Source: Caulobacter radicis (lineage in GTDB: Bacteria; Pseudomonadota; Alphaproteobacteria; Caulobacterales; Caulobacteraceae). From it: DNA of 45,201 nucleotides. Positions 1 through 6,633 of this stretch are shown one piece after another. Within the stretch, counting starts at the first letter, position 1, and the number at the start of each line of letters is the position of its first letter. The stretch covers positions 1 to 45,201 of the forward strand of contig NZ_QDKO01000026.1 of the NCBI RefSeq assembly GCF_003094615.1. The letters are read 5' to 3'. Below the pieces are notes generated by a model. That model saw only the letters and a list, made by a program, of their open reading frames with translations. It ran no database searches and had not been told where the DNA came from. The translations under genes and the position numbers were made by a program.

Positions 1-1
1 C

Positions 2-499
2 AACCTGGTCAGCATCGACGCCTGCACCACCCGCCTGCGCCTGATCGTCGCCGACCAGAAGGCCATCGACGAGCCGCGCCTCAAGGCCCTGGGCGCGCGC
101 GGGATCGTCCGGCCGTCCGACAAGGCCCTGCAGGTGGTGCTGGGCCCGATCGCCGACACCGTCGCCGGCGAGATCCGCGCCGCCGTCGGGGCGGGAGGCG
201 TCCAGGCGTCGGCCGCCGTGGTCGCGACGCCGGTGAAGACAGCTGATCCGAAGGCGGCCCCGAAAGCGGCCAAGGCCCTGCTGCCCGGCCTCGGCGGCAA
301 GGCCAACATCCTGTCCGTCAGCGCCTGCTCCAGCCGCCTGCGCCTGGAACTGGCCGACCCCGCCAAGCTCGACGAAGCCGCCCTCAAGGCCGCCGGCGTG
401 CGCGCCCTCGTCCGCCTCGACGGGCCCGTGGTTCACTTGGTGATCGGGCCGGAGGCCGAGGCGGTGGCCCTGGGGTTGTCGGAGATGGCGACCGCATAG
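2..499 (+). CDS. nagE: PTS GlcNAc-type EIIB tandem domains (3' part of EIICB gene)
   Basis: This is the C-terminal 165 codons of a gene that begins before the window. It contains two successive EIIB domains of the glucose/N-acetylglucosamine PTS family. Each has the phospho-cysteine motif: 'DACTTRLRL' at about 20-50 and 'SACSSRLRLEL' at about 320-352. They are joined by an Ala/Pro/Lys-rich linker. EIIB takes phosphate from EIIA and passes it to sugar bound by the membrane EIIC domain. A tandem EIIB arrangement is known in some NagE-type permeases; GlcNAc specificity is inferred from that and from alphaproteobacterial practice, because the EIIC domain is not visible. The frame is open from base 2 to the TAG at 497-499. 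A GC-rich palindrome follows directly. Confidence 0.8.
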   Translation, partial: NLVSIDACTTRLRLIVADQKAIDEPRLKALGARGIVRPSDKALQVVLGPIADTVAGEIRAAVGAGGVQASAAVVATPVKTADPKAAPKAAKALLPGLGGKANILSVSACSSRLRLELADPAKLDEAALKAAGVRALVRLDGPVVHLVIGPEAEAVALGLSEMATA

Positions 500-508
500 G
501 CGCCTCTC

Positions 509-614
509 TTCCGTAAAATCCCCGCGAAAGCGGGGACCCAGGCTTTTGCTGCTATCCGCCGCGCTCGACGATAAAACACCTGGGCCCCCGCTTTCGCGGG
601 GGTTTTACGGAAAT
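509..614. repeat. Palindromic intergenic element between convergent genes
   Basis: Two outer arms, starting 'ccgtaaaatccccgcgaaag' at 511 and mirrored by 'ctttcgcgggggttttacgg' ending at 610, form a long imperfect inverted repeat. Each arm has its own small hairpin (cccgcgaaagcggg type). It fills the gap between the convergent EIICB and MFS genes and could fold into a bidirectional transcription barrier. It resembles REP/BIME elements; no protein-coding potential is evident. Confidence 0.75.
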
Positions 615-629
615 GGAAGGGCGGAAGCC

Positions 630-1820
630 TTAAGCCGCCGCCAGGGCCCGCTCGCGGCGGTCGTCCCAGACGGCGATCGCCCAGATCACGAAGCCGCCCG
701 CCGCCAGGGCGCAGCCGACCCAGCCGGTCGAGCGCCAGCCGAAGCCGGCTGAGACGGCCATGCCGGCCAGCCAGGGGCCCAGCGCGTTGGCGGTGTTGAA
801 GGCCGAATGGTTCAGCGCCGCGGCCAGGGTCTGGGCCTCGCCGGCCACGTCCATCAGGCGGGTCTGCAGGGCCGCGCCCAGGCCGCCGCCGCAGCCGATC
901 AGGAACACCACCGGGACCAGGGTCCACAGGCTGCCCACGGCCATGGGATAGAGCGCCAGCGACGCGACGCTCCACAAGAGGATGGCGCCGACGGCCGGCA
1001 TCAGGGCGCGGTCGGCGGCCCAGGCGCAGACCAGGGTGCCGGCGGTCATGCCCAGGCCGAACACCATCAGCACCAGCGGGAGGGCGGCGGGCGAGGCGTG
1101 GGTGACCTCGACCAGGGTCGAAGCCAGGTAGGTGTAGACCGCGAACATGCCGCCAAAGCCGATGGCGCCGATGCCCAGCGTCAGCCAGACGCGGCGGCTG
1201 GCCAGGGCCGACAGCTCGCGCAGGGGGCTGGCGTCCTTGGGCGCGGGCTCGCGCGGGGCCAGCAGGAACACCGAGACGGCCGTCAGGGTCGCCAGCGCCG
1301 AGACGATGACGAAGCCCCAGCGCCAGCCGATCCACTGGCCCACGGCGTTGGCCAGGGGCACGCCGACGATGGTGGCCACGGTCAGGCCGATCATCACCCG
1401 CGCCACCGCCGAGGCCCGCTTGTCGGGCGCCGCCAGCGAGGCGGCGACCAGGGCCGCGACGCCGAAATAGGCCCCGTGCGGCAGGCCGCTGAGGAAGCGG
1501 AAGAGCACCATGGTCTCGAAGGTCGGCGACAGGGCCGACAGGCCGTTACCGATGGCGAACAGCACCATCAGGCCCACCAGCAGGGTGCGGCGGGCGATCT
1601 TGGCCGCCAGCACGGCGATCACCGGCGCGCCGACGACGACGCCCAGGGCATAGGCGCTGATGGCGTGGCCGGCCGTCGGCTCGTCCACGCCCAGGGCGCG
1701 GGCGAAGTCGGGCAGCAGGCTCATCGAGGCGAACTCGGTAGTGCCGATGGCGAAGCCGCCCAGGGCCAGGGCCAGTTGGACGAGCGCGGCGGAGGGGGCG
1801 CTGCGGGCGGGGACGCTCAT
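630..1820 (-). CDS. MFS transporter, DHA1/AraJ-like drug or sugar exporter
   Basis: A 396-residue membrane protein with about twelve hydrophobic helices. The N-terminal 'FAIGTTEFASMSLLP' motif is characteristic of the AraJ/YdhP/PbuE branch of DHA1 major facilitator transporters, proton antiporters of the inner membrane. The basic loop 'KIARRTLL' between helices 2 and 3 fits MFS motif A. I chose the ATG at 1820 (MSVPARS), because the open frame upstream to 1865 is Arg/Pro-rich and not membrane-protein-like. It is divergent from a LacI-type regulator across about 200 bp, so that regulator may control it. The substrate cannot be read from sequence. Confidence 0.85.
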   Translation of the reverse strand: MSVPARSAPSAALVQLALALGGFAIGTTEFASMSLLPDFARALGVDEPTAGHAISAYALGVVVGAPVIAVLAAKIARRTLLVGLMVLFAIGNGLSALSPTFETMVLFRFLSGLPHGAYFGVAALVAASLAAPDKRASAVARVMIGLTVATIVGVPLANAVGQWIGWRWGFVIVSALATLTAVSVFLLAPREPAPKDASPLRELSALASRRVWLTLGIGAIGFGGMFAVYTYLASTLVEVTHASPAALPLVLMVFGLGMTAGTLVCAWAADRALMPAVGAILLWSVASLALYPMAVGSLWTLVPVVFLIGCGGGLGAALQTRLMDVAGEAQTLAAALNHSAFNTANALGPWLAGMAVSAGFGWRSTGWVGCALAAGGFVIWAIAVWDDRRERALAAA

Positions 1821-2026
1821 TGGCGGACCTTGCTGGGGCGGAAAGCGGCGAGGCCGGTCGCGCACGCGCCTATCGCCCGCCCGGACGCGAAAGCCCGGCG
1901 GAGACGGCGCGCGGTTAGGAGCCGCGCTGCGGTTGGTCGAATGTGTGCATAGCTATTCACTCGCCATTCCGAAGGCAACCCTTTAAAGAGAGGTACGAGG
2001 GGAAAAAGGGTGCGAGGGATCGCCGC

Positions 2027-3034
2027 ATGAGCGGAAACTGGCGGCCGCCGTCGTCGACCGACGTGGCCAGGGCGGCGGGGGTGTCGCAGTCGGCGGTGTC
2101 GCGCGCCTTCACGCCCGGCGCCCGGATCGCCGAAGCCACGCGCGCCAGGGTCATGGCCGCGGCCGAGGCTCTGGGCTATCGGCCCAACCTGCTGCCCAAG
2201 ATCCTGCAGACCAACCGTTCGGGCATCGTCGCCGTCGTGGTCGGCGGCTTCTACAATCCCTATTTCGCGATGACGCTGGAGGCCTTCTCCAGGGCCCTGA
2301 CGGCGGCCGGCCGGCAGATGATGCTGGTGCGGGTCGACAGCGACCGCATCCTCGACGGGGTGGTCGATCAGCTGGCCGGCTATCGCGTCGACGCCGTGGT
2401 CTCGGCCCTGGCCCTGACCTCGCAGGACGCCGCCGGCCAGCTGTCGAAGCTGCGCATCCCGATCGTCACCCTGAACTCGGACCTGGCGGGCGACTGGATC
2501 CGCTCGGTGTCGTCCGACAACTTCGCCGCCGGGGTCGCGGCCGCGCGGCTGCTGCGCGAGCGGGGCGGAACGCGCTTCGGCTTCGTTGCCGGTCCCGCCG
2601 ACAGCCCGGCCCAGGTCGCCCGCGAGGCGGGCTTCGCCCATGGCCTGGCCGAGCTTGGCCTGCCGCCGGCGATGCGGGCCGGCGGCGGCTACGACTACGC
2701 CAGCGGCGCCCGGGCGGCGCGGGATCTGTTCTCGTCGTCCGACCGCCCCGACGCCCTCTTCTGCGCCAACGATCTGGCCGCCTTCGGCGTCATCGACGTG
2801 CTGCGCGAGGACTTCGGCCTGACCGCGCCGGGCGACGTGCAGGTGGTGGGCTTCGACAATCTCGACATGGCCGTCTGGGCCCCCTACCGCCTGACCTCGT
2901 TCGACCAGGATGTCGACGCTCACGTTGCGGTGGCGATGGAGCTGCTCGACCTCGAAGCCGGCGCGACCTGCGTGGCGCGGACCGTGCCGTCGCGGCTGGT
3001 GGAGCGCGAGAGCACGCGGAAAGGCCGGCGCTGA
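2027..3034 (+). CDS. LacI-family transcriptional regulator
   Basis: 335 residues. An N-terminal LacI helix-turn-helix ('TDVARAAGVSQSAVSRAF', residues about 10-27) and hinge helix are followed by a periplasmic-binding-protein-like effector domain ('GIVAVVVGGFYNPYFAMTLE', 'DALFCANDLAAFGVID', 'VVGFDNLDMAVW'). It is expected to bind a sugar or similar small molecule and repress genes nearby. The start at 2027 is preceded by a purine-rich 'gaggggaaaa' / 'gaggg' region. Divergence from the MFS transporter makes that gene the most likely target. The effector is unknown; the protein is full length for the family. Confidence 0.9.
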   Translation: MSGNWRPPSSTDVARAAGVSQSAVSRAFTPGARIAEATRARVMAAAEALGYRPNLLPKILQTNRSGIVAVVVGGFYNPYFAMTLEAFSRALTAAGRQMMLVRVDSDRILDGVVDQLAGYRVDAVVSALALTSQDAAGQLSKLRIPIVTLNSDLAGDWIRSVSSDNFAAGVAAARLLRERGGTRFGFVAGPADSPAQVAREAGFAHGLAELGLPPAMRAGGGYDYASGARAARDLFSSSDRPDALFCANDLAAFGVIDVLREDFGLTAPGDVQVVGFDNLDMAVWAPYRLTSFDQDVDAHVAVAMELLDLEAGATCVARTVPSRLVERESTRKGRR

Positions 3035-3069
3035 AGGCGCCTTGGTCGGTCTAGGTTTTCAGGGGGTAA

Positions 3070-3159
<90 letters not shown>

Positions 3160-3295
3160 AGGGGGTCTTCGTGACCAGCTTTTGGCCGGTCTTGAGTGAG
3201 GGCGGGATACCTATCCGCGACGCCGGAAGAGCGCAAGAGGCCATGATGCGCTTTTTCGTCTTTTCTTGCGGCGCGCCGCGACCCTCCGTCGCGGC

Positions 3296-3715
3296 TCAGG
3301 CCTTCGGGTACAAAATCATCTGGGTGCAGCGGAAAAGAGCGATGGTTTTTCCCGTGCCTTCGGCGGTGACGACGGCGTCCCAGACCTGGGTGTTGCGGCC
3401 GCCGTGGATGAGCTTGGCCTCGCAGGCCACGCCGCCGTCACGGGCCGTGCCCAGGAAGTTCGACTTCAGCTCGATGGTGGTGAAGCCGGTCGCGCCCTCG
3501 GGCAGGGAGACAACGCAGCCATAGCCGCTGGCCGAGTCGGCCAGCGCGATCACGGCGGCGGCGTGCAGGAAGCCGTTGGGGGCCATGTGGTGGCGCGCGA
3601 CGTCGAAGCGGCCGCGCACGAGACCGGGCTTGGCCTCCTGCCATTGCAGGCCCAGGTGGTCGGGCAGGCTGCCGGCCTGGACAGCGGTGAGGTTGGCGCT
3701 CTGGTCGTCGGCCAT
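3296..3715 (-). CDS. PaaI-family hotdog thioesterase
   Basis: 139 residues with the single-domain hotdog fold of the PaaI/YdiI thioesterases. 'MAPNGFLHAAAVIALADSA' corresponds to the helix carrying the catalytic region (HPxGxxHGG in relatives; here NGFLHAAA), and 'TTIELKSNFL' to the following strand. It is likely cytosolic and hydrolyses an acyl- or aroyl-CoA; the substrate is not evident. The start at 3715 is followed upstream by a perfect-arm inverted repeat at 3730-3749 that could be an operator. Confidence 0.82.
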   Translation of the reverse strand: MADDQSANLTAVQAGSLPDHLGLQWQEAKPGLVRGRFDVARHHMAPNGFLHAAAVIALADSASGYGCVVSLPEGATGFTTIELKSNFLGTARDGGVACEAKLIHGGRNTQVWDAVVTAEGTGKTIALFRCTQMILYPKA

Positions 3716-3729
3716 GGGGACGGCTCCTG

Positions 3730-3749
3730 ATACTTCACGTGCGAAGTAT
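3730..3749. promoter_or_regulatory. Inverted-repeat operator candidate upstream of thioesterase
   Basis: 'atacttc' and 'gaagtat' form perfect 7-bp arms around a 6-bp centre (acgtgc), 15 bp upstream of the thioesterase start. AT-rich dyads of this shape are typical of MarR/TetR-class operators, and the site stands out against the GC-rich background. No regulator gene adjoins it. Confidence 0.45.
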
Positions 3750-3784
3750 TAGGCGCGTCGGCGACCCTCGTGGCAAGTGCGTTT

Positions 3785-4624
3785 TTAAAGAGAACGAATG
3801 TTCCGCGGCGGAAAGCGCACGCCGTTCTCGTCGACCGGCGGCAGCTTGCCCGACCGCACCGCCACGTCGAGGGCCGCGATGGTCAGGGCCGAGGGCTCGG
3901 CGCTCTCGCCGGCGCGGCGGGCCGTGAACTGCGCCGCCGTCACGCCGTCGCCGGCGTCAGGATTGGCGGCTTTCTGGGCGGCGACGGTGGTGTCGGCGGC
4001 GGCCGGGTCGGCGCCCGCCCAGCTGGACAGCACCCGCACGTCGTCAGGCAGGGCCAAGAGCTTGCGGGCGTCGGCGAACATGCCGGCGGGGTCGGCGCCG
4101 GGCGCGTCGCTGGCCGGCAGGCCGGTCGGCAGCAGGGCGTCGCCGACGAAGACCACGTCGCCGGCCTTGTAGGCCACGGCGCCGGGCAGGCGGCCCGAGA
4201 GGGCGATGGGGTGGAACTCGATCCCGCCCATGATCAGCGGCTCGTCGTCCTCGCGGGCCAGCTTGTCGAAGTCCCAGCCTTCGAGGTCGACGCCCTCGGC
4301 GCCGAGAACGGGCACGAGACGCTGGAGGCTTTCCAGGACCTGGGCGCCGATGGCGACCGAGGCCCCGGTCTCGTACTTCAGGTGGCCGGCGGCCGACAGG
4401 TGGCCGGTGTGGACGGCGGTCTCGAGGATCCAGGTCGGCCCCAGGTCCTTCTCGCGAATGTCGGCGATGATGGCGTCGACGAAGGCGGTCGAGGTCTCGC
4501 CGGTGGCCGGATCGAAGTCCAGCACCGGATCGACGATGGCGCAGAGCAGGGTCGCCGGATCAGAGACGAGATAGGTCACGCGCCCGCTGGCGGCGTGGTG
4601 GTACGCTGTGATTTCCGGCTGCAT
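3785..4624 (-). CDS. Persulfide dioxygenase/ETHE1-like MBL-fold protein with degenerate metal site
   Basis: 279 residues aligning by eye along the length of bacterial persulfide dioxygenase (ETHE1-like) metallo-beta-lactamase-fold proteins, including 'TETGASVAIG'-type and 'AAQKAANPDA' segments and a C-terminal 'LPPVDENGVRFPP' tail. The key motifs are damaged. The THxHxDH signature reads T69-A70-V71-H72-T73-G74-H75; the HTPGHTPG segment reads ALSGRLPG (141-148), so its second His is R145. D162 of 'VFVGDALL' is kept. By analogy to human ETHE1 (Fe ligands His79, His135, Asp154), two of three ligands are missing. It is probably not a normal dioxygenase; it may bind a ligand or act as a partner. 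No frameshift or stop is present. Confidence 0.8.
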   Translation of the reverse strand: MQPEITAYHHAASGRVTYLVSDPATLLCAIVDPVLDFDPATGETSTAFVDAIIADIREKDLGPTWILETAVHTGHLSAAGHLKYETGASVAIGAQVLESLQRLVPVLGAEGVDLEGWDFDKLAREDDEPLIMGGIEFHPIALSGRLPGAVAYKAGDVVFVGDALLPTGLPASDAPGADPAGMFADARKLLALPDDVRVLSSWAGADPAAADTTVAAQKAANPDAGDGVTAAQFTARRAGESAEPSALTIAALDVAVRSGKLPPVDENGVRFPPRNIRSL

Positions 4625-4702
4625 GCTTACGCCTGAAGGTCCCCGTTTGCGGGCACCATGACGGCAAGCCGTTAAGCTTCGGCGAACGCCGGAATCGTCT
4701 GG

Positions 4703-5410
4703 TCAGCGACGGTCGTCGATGTCGCAGGGGCGCTGGGAGCCGCGCATCTGGGTGGCCCACAGCGGTTCGACATAGCGGCCGTCGTCGGCGCGCAGGCCGT
4801 CGACGCAACGCTCGGCCGACGCGCCGCGGCCCGACATGTCCAGCGATACGGCGACCGACTGGCTCTTGCCGCCGCGGGCGTAGGGGCCGTAGCCATAGCC
4901 GCCGTATCCGAGCCCGCCATATCCCAGGCCGCCGTAGCCCGGACCGCCGTAGCCGAAGTCGTCGTAGCCGTAGCCCCAGCGGCCGTTCTTGCCGAACTCG
5001 GTCTGCGAGACGGCGACGCCCAGCGTGCCGGTCTCGCCGACCGGGAACAGGGCGGTGGCCGACATGTGGCGATAGCCGCCGGTGCCGACGCCGACCTCGA
5101 CGCTGCCGTGGACCTTGCGCTTTATGGGGCCGGCGTCGTCGTCGCGCGACAGGTTCAGCGGGCCGTCCTGGGCCGTCGTCTTGACCGGCGAGGCCTTCAG
5201 CCAGGCGTCGATCTGTTCCTGGGTGGTCAGGGGGCGGGTGGCCTCGGGCGCGGCCGGCGCGGGGGCGGTCGCGGCCTGGGCCGGGCTCGACGTCGTCTTG
5301 GCCGTGGCCACCACCTCGTCGTCGGCGCCGGCGGCGAGGGCCAGCACGGGCGCGGCGAGCAGGGCCAGACCGAGTGAAAGGGGCATAGCGAGACGGGCGG
5401 CGAACAGCAT
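4703..5410 (-). CDS. Secreted Gly/Tyr-rich hypothetical protein
   Basis: 235 residues. A signal peptide ('SLGLALLAAPVLALAAGA', cleavage near residue 27) is followed by an Ala/Pro/Thr-rich linker, a segment 'LTTQEQIDAWLKAS', a beta-rich region with 'HGSVEVGVGTGGYRHMSATA', and a run of GYGG(P/L) repeats at residues about 143-173. The C-terminal part has two cysteines ('ERCVDG', 'QRPCDID') that could form a disulfide. I do not recognise a family. The Gly/Tyr repeat suggests a flexible, surface-exposed or periplasmic protein. It reads in the same direction as the RluD-like gene, 77 bp downstream of it. Confidence 0.7.
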   Translation of the reverse strand: MLFAARLAMPLSLGLALLAAPVLALAAGADDEVVATAKTTSSPAQAATAPAPAAPEATRPLTTQEQIDAWLKASPVKTTAQDGPLNLSRDDDAGPIKRKVHGSVEVGVGTGGYRHMSATALFPVGETGTLGVAVSQTEFGKNGRWGYGYDDFGYGGPGYGGLGYGGLGYGGYGYGPYARGGKSQSVAVSLDMSGRGASAERCVDGLRADDGRYVEPLWATQMRGSQRPCDIDDRR

Positions 5411-5487
5411 GTGACGGATCTCCAGCCCTCAACCGATACGCGGGCGGCGAAGCTGAATTAGGGCGCGAATGTTTCGCGGGCGCAAGT

Positions 5488-6549
5488 TCACAGCGCCTCC
5501 AGCCCCGTCTGGACCGCGGCCATGTCGGGCGGCAGGGGGGTCTCGAAGCGCAGGGTCTCGCCGGTCACCGGGTGGACGAAGCCCAGCAGGGCGGCATGCA
5601 GGGCCTGGCGGGAAAAACCGGTCTCGACCAGGATCGCCTTGACCGGGGCGGCGGGGGCGCCGGCGCCGTAGACCGGGTCGCCAAGGCAGGGCGAGCCCTT
5701 GCTGGCCATGTGGACGCGGATCTGGTGAGTGCGGCCGGTCTCCAGCCGGCACGACACCCGGGCGGCCAGCGGCTTTGCGCCGTCGCCGCCGAACACGCGC
5801 TCGACCTTGTAGTGGGTGACCGCCTCGCGGCCGCCGCTCTTCAGCACCGCCATCTTCTTGCGATCGTGCGGCGAGCGGCCCAGGCGCGTCTCGATCGTGC
5901 CCGACGACGGATGCGGCGCACCGCGCACCAGGGCCACGTACATGCGGTCGATGTCGTGGGTGGCGAACAGGGCCGACAGGCCGCGATGGGCCGCGTCGCT
6001 CTTGGCCGCGACCATGACGCCGGAGGTTTCCTTGTCGAGCCGGTGGACGATGCCCGGCCGGGCCACGCCGCCGACGCCCGACAGGCTGTCGCCGCAGTGG
6101 TGCAGCAGGGCGTTGACCAGGGTGCCGGTCTCGCTGCCGGGGGCGGGGTGCACGGCCATGCCGGCCGGCTTGTCGACCACGATCAGGTGGGCGTCCTCAT
6201 AGAGCACGCTGAGCGGTATGGCCTCGGGCTCGGGAATGGCCGGTGCCGGCGGCGGTTCGACGACCAGGTAGTCGCCGGCCTGGGCCTTGGCCGAGCCGTT
6301 GGTCACCGCTTGCGGCTGGTCGCTCCCGTCGAGGCGGAAGACGCGGCCTTCCGCCATCAGGGCCTGGAGGCGGGCGCGGGAGAGTTCGTCGAACAGCACG
6401 GCCAGCGCCTTGTCGAGCCGCTGGCCGACGAGGTCGCCGTCGAGACGGCCTTGCACGCGGCGCTCGCCCGCCGTGCCGGCGGCCCCTGCGTCGTCGGGGG
6501 CGTCCAGCAGGTCCTCCATCTCGTCGTCGGCGTCGGCCAAGGGTTTCAC
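5488..6549 (-). CDS. rluD: RluA-family 23S rRNA pseudouridine synthase (RluD-like)
   Basis: 353 residues. An N-terminal S4-like RNA-binding domain ('QRLDKALAVLFDELSRARLQ') precedes the pseudouridine synthase domain with the 'GIVHRLDKETSG' motif, whose Asp (about residue 172) is the catalytic nucleophile, and 'TGRTHQIRVH' near the C terminus. RluD makes pseudouridines in helix 69 of 23S rRNA; RluD rather than RluC is suggested by the S4 domain and overall form. Start is uncertain: GTG at 6549 has 'aaggag' just upstream, GTG at 6582 extends the frame, and ATG at 6519 begins before the first domain. The acidic N-terminal extension is common in alphaproteobacteria. Confidence 0.85.
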   Translation of the reverse strand: MKPLADADDEMEDLLDAPDDAGAAGTAGERRVQGRLDGDLVGQRLDKALAVLFDELSRARLQALMAEGRVFRLDGSDQPQAVTNGSAKAQAGDYLVVEPPPAPAIPEPEAIPLSVLYEDAHLIVVDKPAGMAVHPAPGSETGTLVNALLHHCGDSLSGVGGVARPGIVHRLDKETSGVMVAAKSDAAHRGLSALFATHDIDRMYVALVRGAPHPSSGTIETRLGRSPHDRKKMAVLKSGGREAVTHYKVERVFGGDGAKPLAARVSCRLETGRTHQIRVHMASKGSPCLGDPVYGAGAPAAPVKAILVETGFSRQALHAALLGFVHPVTGETLRFETPLPPDMAAVQTGLEAL

Positions 6550-6633
6550 GGCTCCTTCACAACCCCGTCGCGTGGGCGACACGGCCGCTCCCTAGGGGCG
6601 AGGCCTCGTACAGTTGTTGGAGGGGAATAGTCC

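Noticed and set aside
1900..2026. Possible LacI operator in the MFS/LacI gap (gaat...attc)
   Set aside because: Arms are only 4 bp and the centre does not match; not distinguishable from chance.
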